This document shows positions 24,967 to 33,653 of a stretch of 37,496 nt of DNA, in pieces. The notes beneath the pieces are model-generated. The model did not search any database, had not been told where the DNA came from, and saw only the letters and a list, made by a program, of their open reading frames with translations. The DNA is taken from assembly GCF_000829455.1 (NCBI RefSeq), contig NZ_JXAK01000061.1:1-37496 (forward strand). The letters run 5' to 3'. The DNA is from Gordoniibacillus kamchatkensis (GTDB taxonomy: Bacteria; Bacillota; Bacilli; Paenibacillales; NBRC-103111). Position 1 is the stretch's first letter; each line of letters begins with the position of its first letter. Made by a program: the position numbers and the translations under genes.

Positions 24967-24981
24967 TACTGGTTGCGCAAT

Positions 24982-25018
24982 GCCGCGGTTCCCGTCTTGC
25001 GGGGAGCCGCGGCTTTTT
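24982..25018 (+). terminator. Strong terminator after second GH172
   Basis: GCCGCGG with CCCG pairs with CGGG and CCGCGGC around a short loop, then TTTTT. It lies 15 bases after the stop codon. Confidence 0.9.
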
Positions 25019-25083
25019 CCTGCTATGGTGTGCAATGTCTGCGGAGGTGCGCTTCGGTTTCGGCGAGTTCTCGTTGTTTTAAC

Positions 25084-25223
25084 TTAACGGGAAAACCTCC
25101 ATCAAATTTGATTGCAACAACGTTTTCAAGGAAGCTAACAGGAAATCCTCCATCAAAATTTGCGGGTTGGTGGATGATTGACCGAAATTGATTGAATTAA
25201 CGAGAGGTTTTCCAGTTGGATGG
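25084..25223. repeat. Short repeat family in 25.1-25.2 kb gap
   Basis: TTAACGGGAAAACCTCCATC (25084 on) recurs as CTAACAGGAAATCCTCCATC (25135 on), and an inverted relative containing GAGGTTTTCC lies near 25202. Purpose unknown. The rest of the 24967-25540 gap holds a terminator, a minus-strand coding remnant and the lacI promoter. Confidence 0.45.
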
Positions 25224-25271
25224 AAAGAAAAGCAACCAAACAGAGCAATTATCGGGATGTTTTCCTTTTAA

Positions 25272-25406
25272 TCAAAGTAATCCAGCATGGCCACCAAACG
25301 TTTCTTCGAAATAGCGCTTCGCCATATGGAAAACGCCCCGTGTCCACTCGTCGGAATGGAACGGGACGTTATGGTAAATGTTGAAACATGACCAGTCTCT
25401 GTATTT
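25272..25406 (-). pseudogene. Possible C-terminal coding remnant
   Basis: Minus-strand frame between two stops, reading KYRDWSCFNIYHNVPFHSDE then WTRGVFHMAKRYFEETFGGH. Its composition looks protein-like, but it has no start codon, no ribosome binding site and only about 44 codons. I do not recognise the family. It may be the tail of a deleted gene. Confidence 0.3.
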
Positions 25407-25446
25407 CTATCTTTTCACCCGAAGGGGATTTGTTCCCGCACGAACG

Positions 25447-25495
25447 TTGACGAACCAGGCGTGCGCCATATACAATGAGTATGATAACGTTAACA
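25447..25495 (+). promoter_or_regulatory. Promoter and operator of second lacI gene
   Basis: TTGACG (25447-25452), an 18-base spacer and TACAAT (25471-25476). TGATAACGTTAACA (25482-25495) follows at the start site. It is a near-palindrome with a central CG and also matches the CcpA cre consensus. A near-identical site at 26562 precedes the DUF4185 gene. Confidence 0.7.
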
Positions 25496-25539
25496 TATGC
25501 GGCGTTATACGACTCATTCTGATAAAGGAAGAATCCGCT

Positions 25540-26529
25540 TTGACCAAACTGACTATTAAAGATATCGCGAAGGAAGCGGGAGTTTCCACGGCTACGATCT
25601 CGCGAGTGCTTAACAATTCCGGATACGTCAGCAACGATATTAAGCAGCACGTGATGGAGGTTATCCGCAAGCTGAACTATCAGCCGAACGCCATCGCCAG
25701 AAGCTTGAAGCAGGAAAAATCCCGCAGCGTCGGCATCGTATTGCCCGATATGACGAACCCGTACTTTATGAACATCGCCAGAGCGATCCAGCACCGCTGT
25801 TTCCAAGAAGGGTACCATTTGCTTTTTGTCGATACGGAGGAAAATCCGGACAAAGAGAAGGAGGCGCTCGATTTCCTGACCGAGAAGCGAATCGAAGCAT
25901 TGATTTTGGCCGGGACGGGCGGGAACCGGGAGCAAATTCAGGCGATCAGCGGCGCGGGCATCCGCGTCATCCTAGTCGACCGCCGCTACTCCAATCTGAA
26001 GCTCGATACGGTGGCCGAGGACAACATTTACGCCTCGAAAGCGGCGATCGAATATTTAATTGAGAAAAACCATCGGCGCATCGGCATCATTGGCGGCCCG
26101 CAATCGATCAGCACGGCGCGCGAACGTCGGCAAGGAGCGATGATCGGGCTGGAGGAGGCGGGAATTGCGCTTGCGCCCGAGCTTATGGTCGAAGGGGACT
26201 ATACCAGGGATTCGGGGACGGACGCCTTGCGCCGGCTGATGGCGTTGCCCGAGCCGCCGACGGCGATTTTTTCCGCCAACAACGAAATGACGTTCGGCGT
26301 CTATTTGGGCATGCAGCAGCTGGGGCTGCCGCTCGACAGCATCGAAGTCGTTTCGTTCGGAAATTTGGAGTTCTCCTCACTGTTCCGACATAAGCTGTCT
26401 GTCATTATGCAAAACCCTCACGACATCGGCGAAATCGTCGGCGATCTGCTCATCCGGCGCCTTGGCGGCGACGACAGCGAGACCGAGAACCAGGTGCTCG
26501 TGCCGAAGCTCGTTCCTTACGAGGCATGA
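25540..26529 (+). CDS. LacI-family transcriptional regulator
   Basis: 329 residues from a TTG start. Helix-turn-helix (TIKDIAKEAGVSTATISRVL) and hinge (NAIARSLKQ), then a periplasmic-binding-like effector domain (GIVLPDMTNPYF, IGIIGGPQSI, PPTAIFSANNEM). The TTG at 25540 is chosen because AAAGGAAG (25524-25531) is well placed and the promoter lies inside the longer open frame. The sites at 25482 and 26562 suggest that it represses itself and the downstream DUF4185-kinase-regulator operon. A hairpin terminator follows at once. Confidence 0.92.
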   Translation: MTKLTIKDIAKEAGVSTATISRVLNNSGYVSNDIKQHVMEVIRKLNYQPNAIARSLKQEKSRSVGIVLPDMTNPYFMNIARAIQHRCFQEGYHLLFVDTEENPDKEKEALDFLTEKRIEALILAGTGGNREQIQAISGAGIRVILVDRRYSNLKLDTVAEDNIYASKAAIEYLIEKNHRRIGIIGGPQSISTARERRQGAMIGLEEAGIALAPELMVEGDYTRDSGTDALRRLMALPEPPTAIFSANNEMTFGVYLGMQQLGLPLDSIEVVSFGNLEFSSLFRHKLSVIMQNPHDIGEIVGDLLIRRLGGDDSETENQVLVPKLVPYEA

Positions 26530-26552
26530 CCCGCGCAGCGCGGGTCGTTTTA
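26528..26552 (+). terminator. Terminator at end of second lacI
   Basis: GACCCGCG-CAG... pairs with CGCGGGTC (8 pairs), followed by GTTTTA. It overlaps the stop codon. The short T run makes it moderate. Confidence 0.55.
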
Positions 26553-26561
26553 TCACCTTTA

Positions 26562-26575
26562 TGTAAACGTTAACA
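26562..26575. promoter_or_regulatory. LacI/CcpA-type operator before DUF4185 gene
   Basis: TGTAAACGTTAACA matches the cre consensus and differs from the lacI operator at 25482 in only two positions. It lies 65 bases before the DUF4185 ribosome binding site region. No clear -35/-10 pair was found around it. Confidence 0.65.
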
Positions 26576-26639
26576 CATGCGCGGCAGCATAATGCTCAAG
26601 CTATCGCCGCCATGGGTGAAGGAAGGGGAGCACACGTCT

Positions 26640-27785
26640 ATGAAGAGCTGCGTTGTACCGGTTTTGGCTATCGCTTGCTTGGCCGCGCTTGGATTGCTAG
26701 CGACGTCGTGCCGCAGCGGATCGTCCCTCGCCGCCGGCAAAGGGCTTGCGGCGAAGCCGGGGGCTTCCTTCGTCCTGACCGGAACTCGCGGTTTGACGAA
26801 AGTAGCGCAGCTGACCGGAGCCGAGTCCATTAATCATACGGATAAGTACAATTTGTACGGCGCGGATTTAGGCTCGATGTTCAATGCCGACGGCAAGACG
26901 TTTCTCGTCTTCGGCGACAGCTTCGGCAAGCGCAGTCCCGGCCAAACCGGCGGCGGCGGGGCGGACTGGCGCTCGAATACGTTGGCGTTTACGAGCGACA
27001 GCAATCCGTCCGACGGCTTGACGTTTGACGGCATGATCACGGATGCAAGCGGCGGCGCCAAGGAGCTGCTCCCCTCGCGCAAGGTTGACAACGACGAAAT
27101 GACAGTCATCCCGACGCACGGCATCGCGGTGCGTAATACGTATTATCTCTACTACATGTCCGTCAAGCATTGGGGGGCTCCGGGCAAATGGGAAGCGGGC
27201 TATGCCGGCGTCGCCAAATCGACGGACGGCGGGCATACGTGGTCTGATATGAGCGATGTCCGATGGCCGGGGGACAGCAATTTTATTCAAGTCGCCCCTT
27301 ATCAAGTGGACACCGGTGATGGCGGCTCCGACATTTACTTTTGGGCCGTACCGGCCGGCCGCTTCGGCGGCGTGAAGCTGATGAAGGTGGATGAACGGCG
27401 CATCGAGGACTTGTCGCAATATCGCTATTTTGCGGGCACGGGCAAAGACGGGGCTCCGGTCTGGTCTCCCGACTTGGCCAAAGCCGTCACGGTAATCGAC
27501 GATACGGTGGGGGAATTGTCGGTCATATGGAACCCTTATTTAGAGCGATGGATCATGATGTACTTGAAAGAGGGCACCGGCATCGTAATGCGGGAGGGTT
27601 TAACCCCATGGGGACCTTGGAACGAGGCGATAACCGTCGTGAACAAAAACGATTATCCGGGGTTGTACGCCCCGTTCCTGAATCCGAAATATATGGAAAA
27701 CGGCGGCAAAACGGTCTACTTCACGATGTCGCTATGGGACCCGTACAATGTGTTCTGGATGAAAGCCGACCTGGAAAAGCGTTAG
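26640..27785 (+). CDS. DUF4185 (GH183) lipoprotein, candidate endo-D-arabinanase
   Basis: 381 residues. Signal peptide with lipobox ATSC (Cys24), so it is anchored on the outer face of the membrane. The rest is a DUF4185 domain: FLVFGDSFG (near residue 93), DWRSNTLAF (109), MTVIPTHGIAV, YYLYYMSVKHWG, AGVAKSTDGGHTW, PAGRFGGVKL and VGELSVIWNP. DUF4185 was named GH183 after members were shown to be endo-acting on mycobacterial D-arabinan; extending that activity to this protein is inference. The ATG at 26640 follows AAGGAAGGGGAG and begins the signal peptide, so earlier in-frame starts are rejected. It is the first gene of an operon with a kinase 13 bases downstream, and is preceded by a LacI-type operator. 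Confidence 0.85.
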   Translation: MKSCVVPVLAIACLAALGLLATSCRSGSSLAAGKGLAAKPGASFVLTGTRGLTKVAQLTGAESINHTDKYNLYGADLGSMFNADGKTFLVFGDSFGKRSPGQTGGGGADWRSNTLAFTSDSNPSDGLTFDGMITDASGGAKELLPSRKVDNDEMTVIPTHGIAVRNTYYLYYMSVKHWGAPGKWEAGYAGVAKSTDGGHTWSDMSDVRWPGDSNFIQVAPYQVDTGDGGSDIYFWAVPAGRFGGVKLMKVDERRIEDLSQYRYFAGTGKDGAPVWSPDLAKAVTVIDDTVGELSVIWNPYLERWIMMYLKEGTGIVMREGLTPWGPWNEAITVVNKNDYPGLYAPFLNPKYMENGGKTVYFTMSLWDPYNVFWMKADLEKR

Positions 27786-27798
27786 CGGGGCGGACGAT

Positions 27799-29622
27799 AT
27801 GAAGCGCTGGACCGGTTTTGGGCGGTTATCCAACAAAGGGCTGCGATTCAGGCTGCTGTTTTATTTTTTCACGCTCATCCTGCTGCCGGTTGCGACTTTA
27901 GGCCTGATCGGCAACTGGGTTTCCGCCAAAACGCTGGAGGACGAGGCGAACAGCCATACGGCGCAGCTGATCGAGCAAGTGAAGAAAAATGCCGATTTTT
28001 ACGTGCTGAACTTGAAGCAGACGATAGAGCTGATCCAGTCGAATCCCGATACCGCCAAGTTTATGAACACGAACCTTACCACTCCCGCGGAGCAGCGGCA
28101 GTCCACTGAGGTTCAGGTCCGAAAAATGCTGGCTTCCTTCACTTCCGTGCATCCGGAAATTGCCGGGATCATTATCGTCAATGAAAACGATATGGACATC
28201 AGCAACGAAATGTACCGCGTGTCCCGCGATCCGCTTACGGGCGAGAATTGGTACCGGAAAGCGATGGAAACGCCGAACCGGCTCCATCTGATCAGCAGGC
28301 CGACCGGCAGAAATATTACGACGAACGTCAACTACAGCCCCGACGACGTGCTATCCGTCGTGCAAGCGATCCGCAATCCGGAAACCGGGGCGTATCAGGG
28401 AGTCGTGCTGCTCGACTTCAAGCTGGCTGCGATCGAAGCGCTCATTCGCGATATTACGCTCGGGAAAAACGGGTTCATTTATATGATGGACAACAACGGG
28501 GAAATCGTCTACGCGCCGGAAAACCCAATCGTTTACCGGGTCCGGGCGGATTGGATGCAGACGCCGAACCGGCACTCGATCGTCAAAGCGATTCGCGGCG
28601 AGCGTTATCAGATCATGTATACGCTTTCGGATTTTACGGAGTGGAAGACGGTAGGCGTCTTTTCCTTGAACGCGACGCTGCAGGACGTGACCAAGCTGCG
28701 CAACGTTTCGATCATTTTGGGCGGCCTTACGGTCGTGCTGGCGGTAGCGGCGTCGCTGCTGTTCACGCGCTCGATCGTAATGCCGATCGGGACGCTGCGG
28801 AAGCTGATGAAGCGGGCGGAGGCCGGCGATTTGTCCGTCCGGTTCGAAGCGGCCGGCTTCGATGAAATCGGGCATCTCGGCCGCAGCTTCAACAATATGA
28901 TCGTGGAAATCCGCAAGCTGATCGAGCTCGTGTACGAAGAGCAAAAAAGCAAGCGGGAAGCGGAGCTGCGGGTGATGCAGGCGCAGATCAAGCCGCATTT
29001 TCTGTACAATACGCTCGATACGATCCAATGGATGGCGCAGGAGCGCAAAGCCGACGACATCGTCGTCATGATTATGGCCCTCACGAACTTGTTTCGGATC
29101 GGCCTGAGCAAAGGGAAAGAAACGATCACCGTCAAGGAAGAGATCGAGCATATTCAAAGCTATTTGTTTATCCAGAAAGCTCGCTACGAGGCGAAGCTGA
29201 ATTACGATATCCGCGTCGACGCTGATGTAGAGCTGGAATCTGTCATCAAATTGACATTGCAGCCGCTCGTGGAAAATGCGATCTACCACGGCATCAAAGC
29301 CCGCCGCGGCGAAGGCCGCATTCAAATCGAGGTGAAGCGGCTCGGCGGCAAGCTGTATATGAGCGTCGTGGACAACGGAGCGGGCATTGCCCCGGAGCGG
29401 CTGGCGAAGCTGCAAGCGCGGCTCGCGGGAGAAGCGGCCGCGGCTGACGAGGAGCAGCAAGGCTTCGGCTTGTTCAACGTGCACGAGCGGATCCGGCTTG
29501 TGTATGGCGATGCTTACGGGCTCAAGCTGTTCAGTACGGCAGGGGAAGGGACGAAAGTGGAAGTATGGTATCCGTGCGGAAGGAGCGGAGAAAGCGATGT
29601 GGAGAGTGCTGATCGCCGATGA
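27799..29622 (+). CDS. Sensor histidine kinase, YesM type, second system
   Basis: 607 residues. TM1 is about residues 16-36. An extracellular dCache-like sensor (with NGFIYMMDNNGEIVY, near residue 230) and TM2 near 304-325 follow, then a HAMP (AEAGDLSVRFEAAGFDEIG), a His box with His400 (QAQIKPHFLYNTLD) and an HATPase (LVENAIYHGI, DNGAGIAP, GFGLFNVHERI). Its 3' end overlaps the regulator gene by 26 bases. Lying directly after the DUF4185 lipoprotein, it probably senses products released by that enzyme (inference). Confidence 0.93.
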   Translation: MKRWTGFGRLSNKGLRFRLLFYFFTLILLPVATLGLIGNWVSAKTLEDEANSHTAQLIEQVKKNADFYVLNLKQTIELIQSNPDTAKFMNTNLTTPAEQRQSTEVQVRKMLASFTSVHPEIAGIIIVNENDMDISNEMYRVSRDPLTGENWYRKAMETPNRLHLISRPTGRNITTNVNYSPDDVLSVVQAIRNPETGAYQGVVLLDFKLAAIEALIRDITLGKNGFIYMMDNNGEIVYAPENPIVYRVRADWMQTPNRHSIVKAIRGERYQIMYTLSDFTEWKTVGVFSLNATLQDVTKLRNVSIILGGLTVVLAVAASLLFTRSIVMPIGTLRKLMKRAEAGDLSVRFEAAGFDEIGHLGRSFNNMIVEIRKLIELVYEEQKSKREAELRVMQAQIKPHFLYNTLDTIQWMAQERKADDIVVMIMALTNLFRIGLSKGKETITVKEEIEHIQSYLFIQKARYEAKLNYDIRVDADVELESVIKLTLQPLVENAIYHGIKARRGEGRIQIEVKRLGGKLYMSVVDNGAGIAPERLAKLQARLAGEAAAADEEQQGFGLFNVHERIRLVYGDAYGLKLFSTAGEGTKVEVWYPCGRSGESDVESADRR

Positions 29623-30796
29623 CGAACCGAAAATCCGGAGAGGGCTGAGAAGCGGCGTCGACTGGCCTTCCTTCGGCATGGAACTGGTTGGCGAAGCGGA
29701 GGACGGGCTTGAAGCGCTGGAGCTCGCCGAGTCGATGCGGCCCGACGTCGTCCTGGTCGATATTTGCATGCCGCTCTTGAACGGACTCGAGTTTATCGAC
29801 AAAATGCAGCAGTTTCTTGCCGATGCGATCATCGTCATCGTCTCGGGGCATAACGAATTCGTCTACGCGCAGCAGGCTTTGAAGCTCGGCGTGAGCGATT
29901 ATTTGTTGAAGCCGGTTTCCAAGGAGCAGCTGTACGAAGTGCTGGAAGCCGCGAAAGAACGACTGCTAGAGCGAAAATATATCGATTGGACGGCCCGCCA
30001 AGTGTCGAGCCATATGCCGCAAGTGAAGGAGCGCTTCCTGAACAGCTGGATCGACGGAGCTTTAACCGCGCAAGAAATTCGCGAGCAGCTCGGCTATTTG
30101 CAGGTTGCTCTCGATTCGCCCTTTTGCGTGGTGCTTATCAAAGTGCTCGACCGGATCAGGCGGAACGAAGGCAATCCGCGGGAATGGGACCGCCGCCTGC
30201 TGCTGTTCGCCGTGCAAAACGTTGCGGAGGACGTCGTACGGCAGCGGGGAGCCGGCTTCGTTTTTGCCGACCGCAGCGATCATATTATCGTAATCTCCGC
30301 AGAAGCTTGCCCCGGTGAGGGAGTCGATATCGGTGCGGCGATCGCAAGCGCGGTGGAAGCATATTTAAAAATAACGGTCATCGCCTTGTACCGGGACGGC
30401 ATCGGCGACGTGGCGCAAGCGCCGCTCGCCTACCGCGAGCTATTGCAGGCGGCCGCCGAGGAAAGCCGGGCGACGCCGATTGTCGTGCTGGCCAAAAAAT
30501 ATATACGCGACCATTATCACAAGGAAGACTTGACGCTCAAGGACGTCGCCGACGTTTTCAACATGAGCCCGTCTTACCTTAGCCGACTGCTGCGGCAAGA
30601 GACGGGGGCGTCATTTATCGATTATTTGACCGAGACTCGCATCAAGCAGGCGGCCTTGCTGCTGCTAGACCCGACGATCAAAATTGTCGAGGTCGCCAGC
30701 CGCGTCGGTTACAACGGGCAGCACTATTTCAGCATGGCGTTCAAGAAACAGATGGGCGTATCTCCGGCGGAATACCGAAAGGGTGGCGTCAGGTGA
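29597..30796 (+). CDS. Response regulator, YesN type (REC plus AraC HTH)
   Basis: 399 residues, shorter than the other regulator here because of a compact linker. Receiver domain (LIADDEPKIRRGL, phosphoacceptor Asp55 in VLVDICMPLLNG), then a linker and a C-terminal AraC-type DNA-binding domain (EDLTLKDVADVFNMSPSYLS, VEVASRVGYNGQHYFSMAFK). The ATG at 29597 gives the canonical receiver start and follows AGGAGCGGAG; the frame is open further upstream but overlaps the kinase. A GTGA overlap joins it to the next gene. It may activate the CUT2 importer at 33.6 kb. Confidence 0.92.
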   Translation: MWRVLIADDEPKIRRGLRSGVDWPSFGMELVGEAEDGLEALELAESMRPDVVLVDICMPLLNGLEFIDKMQQFLADAIIVIVSGHNEFVYAQQALKLGVSDYLLKPVSKEQLYEVLEAAKERLLERKYIDWTARQVSSHMPQVKERFLNSWIDGALTAQEIREQLGYLQVALDSPFCVVLIKVLDRIRRNEGNPREWDRRLLLFAVQNVAEDVVRQRGAGFVFADRSDHIIVISAEACPGEGVDIGAAIASAVEAYLKITVIALYRDGIGDVAQAPLAYRELLQAAAEESRATPIVVLAKKYIRDHYHKEDLTLKDVADVFNMSPSYLSRLLRQETGASFIDYLTETRIKQAALLLLDPTIKIVEVASRVGYNGQHYFSMAFKKQMGVSPAEYRKGGVR

Positions 30797-31739
30797 AACG
30801 GATGCGGCAGGCGATTGCGGCTTTTTTGCTGCTTGTGCTCAGCGGCTGCGCGCCGTTCGGAAGCCGGGAGGAAAGCGTCGGAGAAATCCGCTATTTGATC
30901 GGGGTGTCTCAAGCCAACTTGGGGGACCTTGGCGCGTCAGCATGAACCGGGACATTCAGGAGGAAGCGAGCAAGCATAGCGATGTCAGAGTCATTTTTAC
31001 GGACGCCGCGCAAAACAGCGAGAAGCAAATTCACGACGTAGAGAAGCTGATGAAGCAGGGCATCGATTTGCTCATCATTTCCCCGAACGAGGCGAAGCCG
31101 CTCACTCCGATCGTGCAGGAGGTGTACCGGAAAATTCCCGTCATCGTGCTGGACCGGGACATCGAGAGCAGCGGCTATACGATGTTCATCGGCGCGGACA
31201 ACCGGCTGATCGGCCGGGGGGCGGGCGAATTCGTCAGCCAGCTGCTCGGCGCCCGCGGCGGCAACGTGGTGGAGATCGAGGGCTTGCTCGGCTCGACGCC
31301 GGCCAAAGATCGCAGCGACGGCTTCCGGGAAGCGATCGCCGCGCACGGCAACATCCGCATCGTCGGTACGGTTACGGCGGATTGGCTGCGCGATAAGGCG
31401 GAAGATTTGATGAGGGAGCAGCTGCGCAAGTGGCCGGATGTCGACGTCGTGTTTGCCCATAACGACCCGATGGCGCTGGGCGCTTACAAGGCGGCAAGCG
31501 CTTTGGGCAGACAGGGCATCCGCTTCGTCGGCATCGACGGCTTGTCCGGTCCGGGCGGCGGCATTCAGCTTGTGAACAGGAAAGTGCTGCAGGCGACGTT
31601 CATTTATCCGACAGGAGGCAAGGAAGCGGTCCAGTACGCTTTCCGCATTTTGAATCGCGAGCCCAATCTTCCGAAGCGCATAACGCTGGACAGCATCAAA
31701 GTGACCGCGGACAACGTATCCGACTACTTGGGCAAGTAG
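30793..31739 (+). pseudogene. Ribose-type (CUT2) sugar-binding lipoprotein, frameshifted
   Basis: RbsB-like binding protein. GTG at 30793 overlaps the regulator stop. The signal peptide has lipobox LSGC, then IRYLIGVSQANLGD. At about 30927 one base is missing (GACCTTGG where GACCCTTGG would continue PWRVSMN), and the rest of the protein (SMNRDIQEEASKHSDV to ITLDSIKVTADNVSDYLGK) is intact in another frame. It is paralogous to the binding protein at 36222 (shared YLIG-SQANLG, DLLIISPNEAKPLT, GG-NVVEI-GL). If functional, it is likely a co-sensor for the kinase. Confidence 0.85.
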
Positions 31740-31831
31740 TGCTGATGTTTGGAGCAATGCAAGGTGGTGCAGAGCTGCTGCGACAGCTCATTATTTCATG
31801 CCAGCCAGAGGTAGATCCAGCTGCTCTGCCC

Positions 31832-32015
31832 CAATTGCTTTCGTGGCACTTACAGCGGGCAGTTTGCAAAAAATGCTTCTACAGTTGCGGGAAAAGCAAT
31901 TACAGGGGGATTTCTATGGGAAGGTTACTTTGGATCCTCCTCCAATTGCTTTCGCAGCACTTACAGCCGGCAGTTTGCAAAAACGCTTCTGCAGTTGCGG
32001 GAAAAGCAATTACAG
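31832..32015. repeat. Two copies of a ~74-bp intergenic repeat, 111-bp period
   Basis: Copies at 31832-31905 and 31943-32015 share CAATTGCTTTCG, CACTTACAGC, GGCAGTTTGCAAAAA and end AGTTGCGGGAAAAGCAATTACAG (written here as overlapping parts). CAGTTGC/GCAATTACAG and CAATTGC/CACTTACAG motifs relate them to 1243-1441, with the same 111-base spacing. The 31740-32312 gap holds nothing else that I can identify; no terminator is evident. Confidence 0.65.
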
Positions 32016-32312
32016 AACGATTTACGGGCTGGTGACGGCAAGCGACTTAGCCTACTTGCTGAACACACTGCTTCATCACCGTGTTGCATTGCATCCCAAC
32101 CGTCACTCGGAAATCCGGAAAAGTGTCACCAATGCTCGGGAATAATTCATTCACCAGCGCAATATAAAGTTATCGGCATGCTTGTTCCGGGACCCCCATT
32201 CAGGGAGCGAAAGACGCTGCGGAACTTTCTTTGAATGCGGTTACAAGGAGTGACAGCAATTCGTTCAAAGGCCGGCTGGGCTTCCATTCGGCCCAATGAA
32301 GGGAGAGATACG

Positions 32313-33384
32313 ATGAAAAGAGTAAAAGTCGGCGTCATAGGACTGGGAGAAGTGGCGCAAATCATCCATTTGCCGATTCTGGAAATGCTGTCGGACCGTT
32401 ACGAAATCGCCGCCGTGTGCGATATTCCGAGCAATTGCTCCATGCGGTCGGCGAGCGCTACCGCGTCGGGGCCCGGTATACGGATGCGCACGAGCTGGCC
32501 GCACAGGCCGATCTGGATGCGGTATTCGTGCTGAACAGCGACGAATACCATGCGGACTGCGCGATTGCGGCCATCCGCAACAAGAAGCACGTGCTGATCG
32601 AAAAGCCGATGGCGCTAAACGAGGCGGACGCCGATGCGATCATTCGGGCAAGAGACGAGGCGGGCGTGCGGGTTATGGTCGGCTATATGCGCCGCTTCGC
32701 CCCTGCCTACGTTCAGGCCGTGCAGGAGGTGAAAAGCCTGGACCAAATTCAGTACGCCCGGGTTCGCGATATCATCGGCCAAAATCGGCTGTTCATCGAG
32801 CAATCGAGCCGCGTTCTGCGCTTTGACGACATACCGGAGGAGTGTTTGCGGGATCGGGCGGAACGGGCGCGGCGCATGGTGACGGAGGCGATCGGCGAAG
32901 CGCCGCCCGAGCTTGCCGCCGCTTACCGGCTCATGTGCGGTCTGAGCAGCCACGATATTTCCGCGATGCGCGAAATGCTCGGGATTCCGAAGCGGGTGAA
33001 GGCGGCTGCGCAGTGGAACGGCGGACGGTATATCCATGCCATTTTCGAGTATGACGGCTACTTCGCCGCGTTCGAGACGGGGGTGGACAACCAGAGGCGG
33101 TTCGATGCGCATATTGAAGTATATGCGGCGTCCAAGTCGCTGAAAGTCCAGTACGATACGCCATATATTCGGCATCTGCGACCCGGCTCGTCATTGCCGA
33201 AACGGTAGGGGATGCCTACAACGAAACCGTGATTCGCCCCACCTTCAAGGATCCTTATACGCATGAGCTCGAATATTTTTACGACGTCGTGACGAAAGGC
33301 GTGGAGCCGAAAACGACTCCGGAGGATTTCAAGGAGGATTTGCGCATTTTCAACGGCATTATCGATGCGTTGAGATCATCGTGA
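32313..33384 (+). pseudogene. Gfo/Idh/MocA oxidoreductase with two frameshifts
   Basis: NAD(P)-dependent sugar oxidoreductase family. The N-terminal Rossmann motif (VKVGVIGLGEVAQIIH) follows ATG 32313 and AAGGGAGAG. After AAVCDI (about 32425) the frame shifts to EQLLHAVGERYRVG, VFVLNSDEYHA and HVLIEKPMALNE, which is the usual EKP motif. A second shift near 33187 leads to RLVIAETVGDAYNETVIRPT and the end IIDALRSS at 33384. Each shift is repaired by one added base, and all parts are conserved, so sequencing error or very recent decay is likely. The substrate is unknown; oxidation of a sugar from this locus is possible. Confidence 0.85.
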
Positions 33385-33579
33385 ACGTGATAAGTTTTGG
33401 CCTTTACTGGATCAGGGACGGGGCTCTCATGCGGGGCTCCGTCTTTCACGTACTGCGCCCGAATAACGCCTCTCAGCTCCGCATTTTCAAACTTCGCGTT
33501 TAACGTCCCCTCTTCTTCCACTGGCTTTACTCTAACGTCCTCCGCTCACTCCAAGCAAGAAGTGCGTAAATTCGTGCAT
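33385..33579 (-). pseudogene. Possible minus-strand coding remnant
   Basis: Reading leftward, MHEFTHFLLGVSG continues, after removal of one base near 33543, as DVRVKPVEEEGTLNAKFENA then ELRGVIRAQYVKDG and ESPVPDPVKAKTYHVHDD. The composition is strongly protein-like, and the + strand here is otherwise gene-free. It runs into the end of the oxidoreductase gene, so its 3' part is missing. Family not recognised. Confidence 0.35.
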
Positions 33580-33619
33580 AATGGCGTTTTTTTGTAAATA
33601 CTTCCCGCGCCCTAGCCCC

Positions 33620-33625
33620 TATAAT
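33620..33625 (+). promoter_or_regulatory. -10 box of the CUT2 importer operon
   Basis: A perfect TATAAT 28 bases before the start codon. No -35 was found at 16-18 bases upstream, which fits an activator-dependent promoter, perhaps one using an AraC-type regulator. Confidence 0.45.
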
Positions 33626-33653
33626 CGGCTTAGAAAAAGGGGAGGTGAAAACT

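Noticed and set aside
25378-25539. Longer start for the second LacI protein
   Set aside because: The extra 54 residues cover a promoter and operator, and LacI proteins start just before the helix-turn-helix. TTG at 25540 fits.
30684-30792. In-frame upstream start for the ribose-type binding protein
   Set aside because: It lies inside the regulator gene and lacks a signal peptide. The true start with lipobox is GTG 30793 in another frame, before the frameshift.
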